From the NCBI GenBank assembly GCA_965204835.1, contig OZ242017.1:372001-436000 (forward strand): a stretch of 64,000 bases of DNA. The letters are read 5' to 3'. Numbering within the stretch: the first letter of the stretch is position 1; every line of letters begins with the position of its first letter. This DNA is from VXMT01 sp965204835. GTDB taxonomy: Bacteria > Chloroflexota > Dehalococcoidia > UBA2979. Made by a program: the position numbers and the translations under genes. This document shows, piece by piece, positions 7,792 to 16,844 of this stretch. Below the pieces are notes generated by a model. The model was not told the DNA's origin. It was given only the letters and a program-made list of their open reading frames with translations, and searched no databases.

Positions 7792-10074
7792 TCAGTTACA
7801 CAGCAGACCGAACGTGTAGCCACGGGCGGCCAGCCCGTCGAGGATCGCGCCGAGCGCGCCAACGGTCTGGGAGCGGTCGCCGCCCCCGTCGTGCATGAGG
7901 ACGATCGAGCCCGGCCGCACGTTGGAGAGGACGTGCGAGACGATCTGGCCCACGCCCGGCCGCCGCCAGTCCTGGGTGTCCACGCTCCACAGCACGACGG
8001 ACTTGCCAAGCTCGGCGGCGAGATCGCGGGTGTGCTCGTTCATCGCCGCGTACGGGGGCCGGAGGCACGCGATCGGGTCGACGCGCCCGCCGGCCGCCGC
8101 GTGCAGCGCGTCGTCGGCGGCGGTGACCTGCGAGATGAAGAGGTCGCGCGGGGCCCTGTCGAGCCAGACGTGGTCGAAGGTGTGGTTCTCCGCCTGGTGC
8201 CCCTCGGCGACCATGCGCTCGACGATCTCCGGGTACCGCGTCGCGCTCTCGCCGAGCACGAAGAACGTCGCCGGTGCGTTGTACAGCTCGAGGAGCTCGA
8301 GCACACGCGGCGTCCACGTCGGGTGCGGTCCGTCGTCGAAGGTGAGGTAGACGACCGGCGCGCCCGCCTGGTCGTGGGGGACGGGCTGCACGGGCTGCAC
8401 GTTCATCGCCGGGGACGCGGGCTCGGACTCCTGCCACGCGGCGTCGACGGCGCCCCACGTCGCCTCATCGACGACGCCCGTCGGTTCGAGGTCGGCCCGC
8501 TGCTGGATCTCGATCACCGCCTCGCGGGTCGCGGCGTCGTACACGTCGTAGTACGCGCCGGGATCGAGGAAGCCGAGGCCGCGCACGCGGGCGAGCCGCT
8601 GGTGCAGCGCCTGCACGAAGCGCCCGCGGTCGCCCGAGCCCAGCGTGTACCCCTCGGCGAACCACTCGGGGTCCGGGCCGGGCTCGAGGTCGGGGGCCGA
8701 GGGGGTAGCGGGCGGGGCGCCCGGCGTGCGCGCCGCACCGTCGAGGAAGCCCACCACCTGCCGCAGGAACGTGTCGCCGGGGGCGAGCTCGGCCGCGCGG
8801 CGCGCCGCTTCGCGCGCGCGCTCCAGGTCGTCGGGCGATGCGAGCGCGAGTCCGAGTGCGCGCACCGCGTGGATGGCGGCCTCGTCCGGCCGCTGGCCGA
8901 GCGCGCGCTCGGTGTAGTCGAGGATGGTGACGGCCATCGTCGCCAGGTCGAGCTCAGCGGCGGTGCCGGCGATGAGCGGCCCGTCGAGGGCCAACGCGGC
9001 CCGCGGCTCGTGCGCACGCATGAGGTCGAGCGCCGCGGCGTACTCGCCCGCGAGGACGTTGGTGAGCAGCGGCTGGCCGGGCGAGCCCGCGTGGGCGAGC
9101 CGCTGCGCCGCGGCCTGGTTCACGAGGATCGAGAGCCAGCGTAGGCCATCGTCGCGCGGCGTCCGCCGCGATGTGGCGACGGCGAGCGCGGCCGCCTGCC
9201 GCCACAGGTCCGCCTCGGCGAGCGAGACCACGCGTGCCGCGGCGGTCTGGACGTCACCGTCCAGGCCCGGGGGCGCCTCCAGCCGGACCTCGGCCAGCGC
9301 CGCGCCGTCCCAGCGGTGGATCGCGACCGAGTGCTCCTCGACGGCGCAGGCGTAGCAGAAGACGTAGGGGTTCGACGTGTTGAGTACGAACTCGGGGACG
9401 CCGTCGCCGTCGAGGTCGGTGACCTCCCCGGCGTTCGGGCGCGAGCTGAGGTGCGAGATGGCGGTATCGAGGCTGCCGTCGGCAGGGTCGAACCGGATCA
9501 CGTCGAGCGTGCCGGCGTGCGCGCCGGTCGGGCCCCGGACCACGATCCACGCGGAGCCGTCCGGTGCGTGCGCGACTTCGACGTCGCCCGTGCGCTGTGG
9601 CGCGGTCTCGATCTCGACGCGGGCGAGCTCCGGCGACCACGAGCCGTCCGGGTTGAGCCGGTACGCGGCGACGACGTGGAAGAAGTTGACGGGCTCACCG
9701 TCATCGTCGCGGTACACGGGCTGCGGGCCGTCGGTGAGGACAGCCCAGTAGCCGCCCTCGGCGGCGTCGAGTCCGAGGTCGATCGCCCTCGCGTCGAGCT
9801 CGTGCTGTCCGAACTCGTCGGCGATCTCCGCCAGCACGGCCGTTTCGAGGTCCTCGGTCCGCTGCTCGATCTCGGCGTCCGTTGGTGTCGAGGTGGGCGT
9901 GGGCGTCGCCTGTGAGGGCGTGGTCGGTGTGGGCGTCGCGGTGACCCGTCCGGGCGACGGGCTTGCGGTCGCGGTCGGCCCGGTCGCGTCGTCGCCGCCG
10001 CCGAAGGGGTTGCACGCGACGAGGGTGGCGGCGAGGAGCGCCAGCGCGGGGAGGGCGAGGAGCCGGGCTTTCAT
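7792..10074 (-). CDS. Lipoprotein with peptidoglycan-binding and NodB polysaccharide deacetylase domains
   Basis: A 760-residue surface protein. The ATG at 10074 gives a signal peptide ending in lipobox LVAC, followed by a Thr/Pro linker. An FG-GAP-like segment (VTDLDGDGVPEFVL) and a helical repeat region follow. A PG_binding_1 domain lies near residues 475-545 (QALHQRLARVRGLGFLDPG ... TGVVDEATW). The last ~187 residues are a NodB deacetylase: motif 1 LTFDDGP, motif 2 NHTFDH, motif 3 RPPY, then WSVDTQDW and LMHDGGG. It probably deacetylates peptidoglycan or another cell-wall glycan. It lies between proB and proA on the same strand. Confidence 0.9.
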   Translation of the reverse strand: MKARLLALPALALLAATLVACNPFGGGDDATGPTATASPSPGRVTATPTPTTPSQATPTPTSTPTDAEIEQRTEDLETAVLAEIADEFGQHELDARAIDLGLDAAEGGYWAVLTDGPQPVYRDDDGEPVNFFHVVAAYRLNPDGSWSPELARVEIETAPQRTGDVEVAHAPDGSAWIVVRGPTGAHAGTLDVIRFDPADGSLDTAISHLSSRPNAGEVTDLDGDGVPEFVLNTSNPYVFCYACAVEEHSVAIHRWDGAALAEVRLEAPPGLDGDVQTAAARVVSLAEADLWRQAAALAVATSRRTPRDDGLRWLSILVNQAAAQRLAHAGSPGQPLLTNVLAGEYAAALDLMRAHEPRAALALDGPLIAGTAAELDLATMAVTILDYTERALGQRPDEAAIHAVRALGLALASPDDLERAREAARRAAELAPGDTFLRQVVGFLDGAARTPGAPPATPSAPDLEPGPDPEWFAEGYTLGSGDRGRFVQALHQRLARVRGLGFLDPGAYYDVYDAATREAVIEIQQRADLEPTGVVDEATWGAVDAAWQESEPASPAMNVQPVQPVPHDQAGAPVVYLTFDDGPHPTWTPRVLELLELYNAPATFFVLGESATRYPEIVERMVAEGHQAENHTFDHVWLDRAPRDLFISQVTAADDALHAAAGGRVDPIACLRPPYAAMNEHTRDLAAELGKSVVLWSVDTQDWRRPGVGQIVSHVLSNVRPGSIVLMHDGGGDRSQTVGALGAILDGLAARGYTFGLLCN

Positions 10075-10110
10075 CGGGCCGAACGTAGCAGGCATGGCCG
10101 GTGTCCGTGC

Positions 10111-11256
10111 CTACACGAGCACGAGGTTGTTGCGGTGGACCACCTCGTCGCCGTAGTCGTAGCCGAGCACATCCTCGATGCGGTCCGAGTGCAGTCCGCG
10201 GATGCGCTCGACGTCGTCGGCCGCGTAGTTCGTGGTGCCGCTGGCGATGTGCTCGCCCTCGCGCGTCTCGACGCGCACCACGTCGCCGCGCCCGAAGTCG
10301 CCCGAGGCGGCGACGATGCCCGCGGGCAGCAGCGACTTGCCGTCGCGCACCAGCGCGCGCACCGCGCCTTCGTCGACCGTGATGCGGCCCCGCTCGCGCA
10401 GCGCGGAGAGCAGGAAGCGCCGGCGGCTCTCCAGGCGGTCGACGGTCGGCAGGAAGTGCGTGCCGACTCCCTCGCCCCGCACCGCGCGGGGCACGACGTC
10501 CGCCGCCCGGCCGTCCGCGATCACGACGTGCGCGCCGGACTGCGTCGCGAGCCGCGCCGCCTCGACCTTGGTGGCCATGCCGCCCGTGCCGCGCTGCCCC
10601 GCCTGCCCGGCCGCTGCCTCCTCGATGGCGCGGCCGATGTGGTCGACGTGCTCGATGAGCCGGGCGTTGGGGTCGGCCGCCGGGTCAGCGGTGTAGAGCC
10701 CGGCGGTGTCGGTGAGCAGCAGCAGCAGGTCGGCGTCGACGAGGTTGGCGACCTGCGCGGAGAGGTTGTCGTTGTCGCCGATCGCCGCGTCCTGGATCTC
10801 CTCGATGGAGACGACGTCGTTCTCGTTGACGATCGGCACCACGCCGAGGTCGAGGAGGGCGAGCAGCGTGTTACGCGCGTTGAGGTAGCCCTGGCGGTCG
10901 GCGAGGTCGCCGCGGGTGAGCAGCGCCTGGGCGGTCGTGATGCCGTACCCGGCGAGGAGCTCGTCCCAGTACCAGAAGAGCTGCGCCTGGCCGACGGCGG
11001 CGAGCACCTGGCGGCGCGTGAGGTGCTGCGGGCTCGCCGCGCGCGGCCCGAGCCGCGCCCGCCCGGCCGCGATGGCGCCCGAGGTGACCAGGATCACCTC
11101 GCACCCCATCTCGCGGACGTCCGCGATCTGGCCTGCGATGGCCGCCATCACGTCGCGGTCGAGCTGCTCCGTGCCGGCGGTGAGCAGGTTGGTGCCGCAC
11201 TTGACGACGAGCCGCCGGAGCTGGCGGTCATCGTTCCCGGATCTGCGTTCAACCAC
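10111..11256 (-). CDS. proB: Glutamate 5-kinase with PUA domain
   Basis: First step of proline synthesis, normally feedback-inhibited by proline. 381 residues: an amino-acid kinase domain (LVVKCGTNLL, VILVTSGAIAAG, NENDVVS, GTGGMATKVEAA) and a C-terminal PUA domain from about residue 285 (RGRITVDEGAVRAL to the end). Starts at a GTG at 11256. The divergent BrkB gene begins 92 bp away, so a promoter for the proB-lipoprotein-lipoprotein-proA run should lie in 11257-11348. Confidence 0.96.
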   Translation of the reverse strand: MVERRSGNDDRQLRRLVVKCGTNLLTAGTEQLDRDVMAAIAGQIADVREMGCEVILVTSGAIAAGRARLGPRAASPQHLTRRQVLAAVGQAQLFWYWDELLAGYGITTAQALLTRGDLADRQGYLNARNTLLALLDLGVVPIVNENDVVSIEEIQDAAIGDNDNLSAQVANLVDADLLLLLTDTAGLYTADPAADPNARLIEHVDHIGRAIEEAAAGQAGQRGTGGMATKVEAARLATQSGAHVVIADGRAADVVPRAVRGEGVGTHFLPTVDRLESRRRFLLSALRERGRITVDEGAVRALVRDGKSLLPAGIVAASGDFGRGDVVRVETREGEHIASGTTNYAADDVERIRGLHSDRIEDVLGYDYGDEVVHRNNLVLV

Positions 11257-11348
11257 GCTGGACCTCGTCAGCTTCGTCGGGAAGCCCGATCATAGGATCA
11301 CCACCCCGGCGCTGTGGGTCGAGCCGCCGAGGTGAGAAGGAGCGACGC

Positions 11349-12377
11349 GTGCCCGAGCCTGCGACGCCACCGGAGCCTGCGGTCGAGGAGTGGCCGTGGC
11401 GGCGCGTGCTCGTGCTCGCGACGGTGGTGCTGCGGCGCGCGACCGCGAACTTCATCGACGACCGCGGCACGCAGCTGGCCGCGGGCGTCTCGTACTTCGC
11501 GCTGATCTCGCTGTTCCCGCTCGTGCTCCTGGCGTTCTCGGCCTTCGGACTGCTGCTACGCGACGCGGCTCTGCAGGCGCGCGTGCTGGACGAGCTCGTG
11601 GGCGCGCTGCCCGTGCAGGCGCCGCTGGTCGAGGACACGCTGACGGCGATGGCGAACGAGGGCGTCACCATCGGCGCGCTCGCGCTCCTCGGCACGGTCT
11701 GGACCGGGAGTGCGCTCGCCGCCGCGCTGCGGAACGCGCTGAACATCGCGTTCGACGTGCGGCAACGCCGCCCGCTGGTCATGGGCAAGCTGATCGACTT
11801 CACGATCGCACCGGTGCTCGGGTCGCTGCTGCTGGCGTCGTTCGTGCTGACGACCGTCTGGCGCGTGGCGCAGGCCGCGGCCGTCGACATCGGCATCCTG
11901 CGAGAACAGTCGTTGTTCTGGGAGCTGGGCGCCGTCGTCATCGCCGGGGTGATGAGCTTCCTGGCGTTCCTGTTCCTGTACTGGCTGCTCCCGAACTCGC
12001 ATCTGCGCGTGCGCTACCTGTGGCCCGGAGCGCTGCTCGCGGCGGTGGGGTTCGAGGTGGTGAAGCTGGGCTTCGCCTTCTACCTCGCCAGCTACTCCCA
12101 CTACGACGTGGTCTACGGGGCGCTCGGGGGGCTGATCACGTTGCTGGTATGGGTCTACCTGAGCGCGAACATCATCCTCTTCGGCGCGGAGGTCTCGGCG
12201 GAGCTCCCTCGCGTGCTGGAGGGGCGCGGCCGCCACGGCTACGAGGACGCGCGCGATGTCGGCTGGCGAGAGTCGGCGTACGTGCTGCTGCGCGGCCTCT
12301 TCCTCGGACCTACCGGGGAGGAGCCGGAGCCGCGGCGGGCGGGAGCGCCGGGCGAGCGGCCGGAGGGCGAGGGCTGA
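11349..12377 (+). CDS. YihY/BrkB family integral membrane protein
   Basis: A 342-residue polytopic membrane protein with about six hydrophobic helices and the family signatures DRGTQLAAGVSYFALISLFP near the N-terminus and YGALGGLITLLVWVYLSA near the last helix, followed by a charged tail. The family was once labelled ribonuclease BN or virulence factor BrkB; its transported or processed substrate is unsettled. It starts at GTG 11349 with GAAGGAG upstream. Confidence 0.92.
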   Translation: MPEPATPPEPAVEEWPWRRVLVLATVVLRRATANFIDDRGTQLAAGVSYFALISLFPLVLLAFSAFGLLLRDAALQARVLDELVGALPVQAPLVEDTLTAMANEGVTIGALALLGTVWTGSALAAALRNALNIAFDVRQRRPLVMGKLIDFTIAPVLGSLLLASFVLTTVWRVAQAAAVDIGILREQSLFWELGAVVIAGVMSFLAFLFLYWLLPNSHLRVRYLWPGALLAAVGFEVVKLGFAFYLASYSHYDVVYGALGGLITLLVWVYLSANIILFGAEVSAELPRVLEGRGRHGYEDARDVGWRESAYVLLRGLFLGPTGEEPEPRRAGAPGERPEGEG

Positions 12378-12436
12378 CCCGGCTTGGTATCATCCGAGCC
12401 ACTCCCACCATCGGTAATATGCACGCTGGTCGTTAA

Positions 12437-12451
12437 TAACGCCCGGCGTTA
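12437..12451. promoter_or_regulatory. Palindromic operator before higBA
   Basis: A perfect inverted repeat TAACGCC-c-GGCGTTA ends seven bases before the first possible higB start. Its position and the autoregulatory habit of HigA antitoxins suggest it is the HigA operator. The region is AT-rich compared with its surroundings. Confidence 0.65.
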
Positions 12452-12457
12452 CTATGG

Positions 12458-12745
12458 GTGTGTGCTGTGGAGAGGTTCAGGGACAGGGACACGCTTCGCG
12501 TGTTTCTTGGGCTCCGAGTACGGCGGATGCCGCCAGATCTGGAACGCCGGGCGCGTATGAGGCTGCAGCGAGTGGTAGCGGCGGGCACGCTTGCTGACCT
12601 GCGAGTGCCACCCTCTCATCGCCTACACGCACTGCGAGGCAACCGGCGAGGGCAGTACAGCATTCGCATCAACGACCAGTGGCGGGTCTGCTTCGTCTGG
12701 ACCGAACAGGGGGCGATGGAAATCGAGATCGCGGACTACCACTAG
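12458..12745 (+). CDS. higB: HigB-type toxin (RelE/ParE superfamily mRNA interferase)
   Basis: A 95-residue toxin of the plasmid-maintenance killer group; HigB toxins cleave mRNA at the ribosome. The strongest signature is in the C-terminal half: LHALRGNRRGQYSIRINDQ, then WRVCFVW and IEIADYH. Starts are GTG at 12458 or 12467; the second gives VERFRDRDT, closer to the usual family N-terminus. It is followed 11 bp later by the antitoxin gene (toxin first, as is typical of hig loci) and preceded by a palindromic operator. Confidence 0.9.
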   Translation: MCAVERFRDRDTLRVFLGLRVRRMPPDLERRARMRLQRVVAAGTLADLRVPPSHRLHALRGNRRGQYSIRINDQWRVCFVWTEQGAMEIEIADYH

Positions 12746-12756
12746 GGGACACAGGC

Positions 12757-13071
12757 ATGACGACGACGGCCTCGGCGATTCATCCGGGCGAGCACCTCGC
12801 CGAGATGCTGGACGAGCTTGGCATCAGCCAGTACCGCCTCGCGAAGGCCATTGGCGTGCCCGCGGTCCGCATCAATGAGATCGTGCACTGCCGCCGCGGC
12901 GTCACCGCCGACACCGCCCTGCGCATCGGCCGCGCGCTCCGCATGACACCCGAGTTCTGGCTCAACCTCCAGCGGATGTACGACCTCGAGGTTGCCCGAG
13001 CGTCCGTCGATGTCGACGTGATCGAGCCGCTCGTCGAGCCGCCGGACGGGCCACTGCCCTCCGCTGACTGA
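12757..13071 (+). CDS. higA: HigA-type HTH antitoxin
   Basis: A 104-residue XRE-family antitoxin that neutralises HigB and should repress the operon through the palindrome at 12437-12451. It begins MTTTASAIHPGEHLAEMLDE, with the HTH around residues 22-62 (ISQYRLAKAIGVPAVRINE, then VTADTALRIGRAL) and the FWLNLQRMYDLEVA segment diagnostic of the HigA/VapI group. The ATG at 12757 is preferred over upstream in-frame codons because it gives the conserved IHPGEHL beginning. Confidence 0.92.
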   Translation: MTTTASAIHPGEHLAEMLDELGISQYRLAKAIGVPAVRINEIVHCRRGVTADTALRIGRALRMTPEFWLNLQRMYDLEVARASVDVDVIEPLVEPPDGPLPSAD

Positions 13072-13085
13072 CGCTCCGCGGCTCC

Positions 13086-16000
13086 CTACGCCCGCCAGAG
13101 CGTGAACCGCACCTTGATCCCCTCGATGCTCGCCTCGGTCGACGCCGCGCCGTCCGGCGCGTCGCCGTCGAGCGGGTCGAGGGAGCGCGCGAGCGTCTCC
13201 CCGGCCACGTACTCGCCGTGGGCATCGAGGACCGATTGGAGGTCGTCGCCACCCTCGTAGCGGACGTGGATGCGGTCGGTGATGTCGAGGCCCGCCTCGC
13301 GGCGCAGATCCTGCAGCCGCCGCACCACGTCGCGCGCGATGCCCTCGGCGACGAGATCCGGCGTGAGCGCCGTCTCGACGAGCGCGCTGTACCCGGCGTC
13401 CTCCGCGGCGCTCCAGCCCTCGGCCGCCTCGACGTCCACGAGCACGTCGGACGCGGAGAGGTCGAAGCCGTCGAGTTGGAGCGAACCCTCGGCGCGCATC
13501 GTCGCGACGAGCGCGCGCGGGTCGGCGCCGGCGATGGCGGCGCGGATGCGTCCCACCTCGCGGCCGTAGCGCGGGCCCAGTGCGGGGAGGTTCGGACGCA
13601 GCGAGTAGACCAGGCGCTCGCCCGCGTCGGCGACCGCCTCGACGCGCTGCACGTTGAGCTCGTCGGCCACCTGCGGCGCGAGGCGATCGAGGGCCTCGAG
13701 TTCGGCGGCCGAGCGCGGGATGAGCACGGCGCTGGCCAGTGGCTGGCGCACCTTGATCCCGGCGCGCGAGCGCGCGCCGCGGCCGAGCGAGACCATGCGC
13801 TGCACCAGCGCCACGTCGCGCGAGAGCTGCTCGTCGATGGCGTCGGCGTCGGCCTCGGGCCACGCGGCGAGGTGTACTGAGTCCGGCGCGTCGGGCCGCT
13901 GTCCCGCCTCGAGGTTGCGGTATAGCGCCTCGGCGAGGAACGGCGTGAACGGCGCGATCAGCTTCGCGAGGGTGGTGAGGCACTCGTAGAGCGTGTGCAG
14001 CGCCGCCTGCGTGTCGGCGGAGTCGTCGGACTTCCAGAAGCGGCGGCGGCTGCGTCGCACGTACCAGTTCGAGAGCTGCTCGATCAGCTCCGCGATCGGG
14101 CGCGCGCCCTCGAGCGGCTCGTAGTCGTCGAGCGCTTCCGTGACGCTGCGCACGGCCTGGTGCAGCTCCGAGCGGATCCAGCGGTCGAGCTCGGTGCGCG
14201 ACTCCGGCGCGGGCGCGCTCCCCGGGTCGAAGCCGGCGATGTTGGCGTAGGTGACGAAGAACGAGTAGGTGTTCCACAGCGTCGAGAGCACGCGCCGCTG
14301 CGCCTCGCGCACGATCTCGGGCGAGAAGCGCCGCGAGTTGCCGGGCGGGGCGGCGGTGTACATCGTCCAGCGCAGCGCATCGGCGCCGTAGGCGTCGAGC
14401 ACCTCCCAGTGGTCGACGATGTTGCCGCGGGACTTGGACATCTTCTGCCCCTCGGCGTCCTCGATGAGGCCGAGGCAGATCACGTTGCGGAACGAGACGC
14501 CCGCCGAGACGTCGCCCGTGCTGTGCAGCAGCGTGGCGAGGGCGTGCAGGGTGTAGAACCATCCCCGCGTCTGGTCCACCGCCTCGCAGATGAAGTCGGC
14601 GGGGAAGCGCTCCTCGAACAGCTCCCGGTTCTCGAACGGGTAGTGCGACTGCGCGTAGGGCATCGCGCCCGAGTCGAACCACGCGTCGGCGACCTCGGGC
14701 GTGCGACGCATCTCGCCGCCGCAGTCGAGGCAGGCCAGCGTGACCTCGTCGATAAACGGGCGGTGCGGGTCCGGGGGCGGGGCGTCGAGGCCCGCGCGCT
14801 CGGCCAACTCCTCGTAGGAGCCGATGCAGTCCGTGCGTCGGCACCCCTCGCAGACCCAGAACGGCAGCGGCGTGCCCCAGTAGCGCTCGCGCGAGAGCGC
14901 CCAGTCCACGTTGCCGTCGAGCCACTCGCCGAAGCGGCCGTCGCGGATGTGGTTGGGCACCCAGTGGATGTCCTGGTTGTTCGCCACCAGCGCGTCGCGC
15001 ACGGCCGTCGTGCGGATGTACCACGACGGCTTGGCGTAGTAGAGCACCGGCGTGTCGCAGCGCCAGCAGAACGGGTAGGTGTGGTGGATGATATCGCTGT
15101 CGAGGAGCAGCCCGCGCGCATCGAGGTCCGCGGTGATGTCGGGGTCGGCTTCCTTCGCGAAGCGCCCGTCGAACGGCCCGCCCGTGAGCGTCCCGTCGAG
15201 CGCGACGGGCTCGAGGAACATCAGCCCCTCGTCGCGGCCCAGCTCGTAGTCCTCCTCGCCGAACGCGGGCGCGATGTGCACCACGCCCGTGCCGTCGTCG
15301 GTGGCGACGAACTCCGCGCCGACGACCCGCCGGTCGGGCGCGTCGCCGGGCTCGACGAACTGCGATCGGCCGTCGATGAAGGCGAGCGTCTCGACGCCCT
15401 CCCACTCGCGCGACTCGTAGAGCGGCTCGTAGCGCAGCCCGACGAGGGATGAGCCTTCGAAGCGCGCGAGGACGGTGTTCGCGTCGCCCTCCGGCAGCAC
15501 CTCGCGGCGGCGCGCCTCTGCGACGATGAGCCGCCGGTCGCCGTCCTCGACGAGCGCGTACTCCGCGTCGGGCGCGACGGCGAGGGCGGTGTTGCCCGGC
15601 AGCGTCCACGGCGTCGTGGTCCAAGCGAGCACGGAGGTCGGGACGCCGTCGGCGAGCCGCAGCTCCTTGTCGGCCCCGGCGTTCGCGCCGTTGGCGGCGA
15701 GGGTGAACAGCACGGTCACGCTCGGGTCGGGCGTGTCCTCCTGGTAGCCGAGCGCGATCTCGTGGCTCGAGAGGCTGGTGCCGCAGCGCGGGCAGTGCGG
15801 GGTGACGCGGTAGTCGCGGAAGATCAGGTCGTTCTCCCACAGCCGCTGCAGCACCCACCAGCACGACTCGACGTACTCGTTCGAGTAGGTCACGTAGGCG
15901 TCGTCGGTGTCGATCCAGAACCCGATGCGCTCGGTCATGCGCTCCCAGTCGGAGACGTAGCGGAACACGGACTCGCGGCACTGCGCGTTGAAGGCGGCGA

Positions 16001-16373
16001 CGCCGTACTCCTCGATGTCGCGCTTGTCGCGCAGGCCGAGCTCGCGCTCGACCTCGAGCTCGACGGGGAGGCCGTGGGTGTCCCAGCCACCCTTCCGGGG
16101 GGCGCGGTAGCCACGCATGGTCTTGTAGCGCGGGATCAGGTCCTTGAAGACGCGCGCGAGGACGTGGTGCACGCCCGGCGTGCCGTTCGCCGTCGGCGGC
16201 CCCTCGTAGAACGAGAACAGGTTGTCGGCGGGGCGCTCTTCGATGCTGCGCCGGAAGACGTCGTGCTCGCGCCAGAACGCGAGGATGTCCTGCTCCATCT
16301 CGGGGAACGAGACCCGCGAGGGCGCCGCCTCAAAGCGCGCCCGCACTTCGGACCCCACCTCGGCGTCCACCAC
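13086..16373 (-). CDS. ileS: Isoleucyl-tRNA synthetase
   Basis: Charges tRNA-Ile, with editing of valine. 1095 residues, the long bacterial/eukaryote-like form. Visible: the HIGH-type motif GVHHVLAR near residue 67, the CP1 editing insertion, zinc-like cysteine pairs in the middle (HCPRCGTSLSSHE, CEGCRRTDC, CLDCGG), KMSKSRGN, the anticodon-binding domain (LSNWYVRRSRRRFWKSDDS) and a C-terminal DUF5915-like part. Starts at GTG 16373 with GGAGGTG just upstream. Expression is controlled by the T-box leader at 16398-16722, and it ends 15 bp from higA (convergent). Confidence 0.97.
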   Translation of the reverse strand: MVDAEVGSEVRARFEAAPSRVSFPEMEQDILAFWREHDVFRRSIEERPADNLFSFYEGPPTANGTPGVHHVLARVFKDLIPRYKTMRGYRAPRKGGWDTHGLPVELEVERELGLRDKRDIEEYGVAAFNAQCRESVFRYVSDWERMTERIGFWIDTDDAYVTYSNEYVESCWWVLQRLWENDLIFRDYRVTPHCPRCGTSLSSHEIALGYQEDTPDPSVTVLFTLAANGANAGADKELRLADGVPTSVLAWTTTPWTLPGNTALAVAPDAEYALVEDGDRRLIVAEARRREVLPEGDANTVLARFEGSSLVGLRYEPLYESREWEGVETLAFIDGRSQFVEPGDAPDRRVVGAEFVATDDGTGVVHIAPAFGEEDYELGRDEGLMFLEPVALDGTLTGGPFDGRFAKEADPDITADLDARGLLLDSDIIHHTYPFCWRCDTPVLYYAKPSWYIRTTAVRDALVANNQDIHWVPNHIRDGRFGEWLDGNVDWALSRERYWGTPLPFWVCEGCRRTDCIGSYEELAERAGLDAPPPDPHRPFIDEVTLACLDCGGEMRRTPEVADAWFDSGAMPYAQSHYPFENRELFEERFPADFICEAVDQTRGWFYTLHALATLLHSTGDVSAGVSFRNVICLGLIEDAEGQKMSKSRGNIVDHWEVLDAYGADALRWTMYTAAPPGNSRRFSPEIVREAQRRVLSTLWNTYSFFVTYANIAGFDPGSAPAPESRTELDRWIRSELHQAVRSVTEALDDYEPLEGARPIAELIEQLSNWYVRRSRRRFWKSDDSADTQAALHTLYECLTTLAKLIAPFTPFLAEALYRNLEAGQRPDAPDSVHLAAWPEADADAIDEQLSRDVALVQRMVSLGRGARSRAGIKVRQPLASAVLIPRSAAELEALDRLAPQVADELNVQRVEAVADAGERLVYSLRPNLPALGPRYGREVGRIRAAIAGADPRALVATMRAEGSLQLDGFDLSASDVLVDVEAAEGWSAAEDAGYSALVETALTPDLVAEGIARDVVRRLQDLRREAGLDITDRIHVRYEGGDDLQSVLDAHGEYVAGETLARSLDPLDGDAPDGAASTEASIEGIKVRFTLWRA

Positions 16374-16397
16374 GATGCACCTCCATACGCGGGCACG

Positions 16398-16426
16398 AAA
16401 AACGCCCGCCCCTCACGGGACGGGCG
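16398..16426 (-). terminator. Rho-independent terminator of the ileS T-box leader
   Basis: On the minus strand a G+C-rich hairpin (16426-16403, arms CGCCCGtCCC and GGGgCGGGCG around GTGA) is followed directly by TTTTT (16402-16398). It lies between the T-box core sequence and the ileS ribosome binding site, so it is the attenuator used when tRNA-Ile is charged. Confidence 0.88.
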
Positions 16427-16722
16427 ACACGCGCCCGCGGTACCACCCGCGTTGCGCCGCTGCCCCGCCCTCGGGACGCGCGACGCCGCTCACCACGCCA
16501 CGCCGGGCCGCGGCTCCGCGGCACGCCGGTTATGGCGCTGCCCCTGGTAACGGTGGGCGCTCCGGCCGAGCCTACTGGCGTCGAACGCCCGGCGACGGGG
16601 CTCGCGCGTTGGGTCGGCGGCTCGGGAGGGATCTTCGCCCGTCGCGGCCACGCCCGGCTCGCACCGTCCCGGGCTCGCTCGGCGGCCGCTGACGACGGGC
16701 TACTCGCTCCGTCTCAGCCTGT
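16398..16722 (-). promoter_or_regulatory. T-box riboswitch, isoleucine specifier, controlling ileS
   Basis: The minus strand upstream of ileS shows the T-box layout. Stem I carries a GAGTAG bulge (near 16704), the distal-loop element GACGGTGCGAGCC (16668-16656) and the specifier-loop sequence GAAG-ATC (ATC at 16632-16630, an isoleucine codon). The conserved antiterminator sequence GGGTGGTACCGCGG lies within 16453-16434. A terminator hairpin with a T run follows. Uncharged tRNA-Ile should pair with both specifier and antiterminator and permit ileS transcription. It is a transcriptional-type T-box. Confidence 0.93.
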
Positions 16723-16727
16723 CTGTT

Positions 16728-16817
16728 GAGTCTAGGTGCGCCCCCGGCGACCGATCAATCGACCGCCGGCGGACGACGCTGGCGAGTCCAGGTGCGCCCC
16801 CGGCGACCGATCAATCG
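16728..16817. repeat. Duplicated 34-bp promoter segment
   Basis: Two copies, 16728-16761 and 16784-16817, identical except for one base (T/C within the -10 hexamer), 56 bp apart. Each carries the complete -35/-10 pair of the ileS promoter on the minus strand. The upstream copy has the poorer -10 (TGGACT versus TAGACT). Confidence 0.85.
16729..16758 (-). promoter_or_regulatory. Promoter of the ileS T-box transcript
   Basis: TTGATC (16758-16753), an 18-bp spacer and TAGACT (16734-16729) form a sigma-70-like promoter on the minus strand. It would start transcription around 16722, directly before stem I of the T-box. A second, weaker copy (TTGATC, 18 bp, TGGACT) lies upstream in the duplicated segment. 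Confidence 0.7.
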
Positions 16818-16844
16818 CCAGCCGCCCGGGCGCGTCGAAGGGTG

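Noticed and set aside
12742..15981. 1079-codon open frame on the same strand as ileS
   Set aside because: It is another frame of ileS, rich in Arg/Ala/Gly/Pro with no domain pattern; a high-GC shadow that also runs through higA.
16741..16844. Repeat near the ileS promoter as a mobile-element end
   Set aside because: The duplicated segment carries a complete promoter and no inverted ends or transposase; local duplication explains it better.
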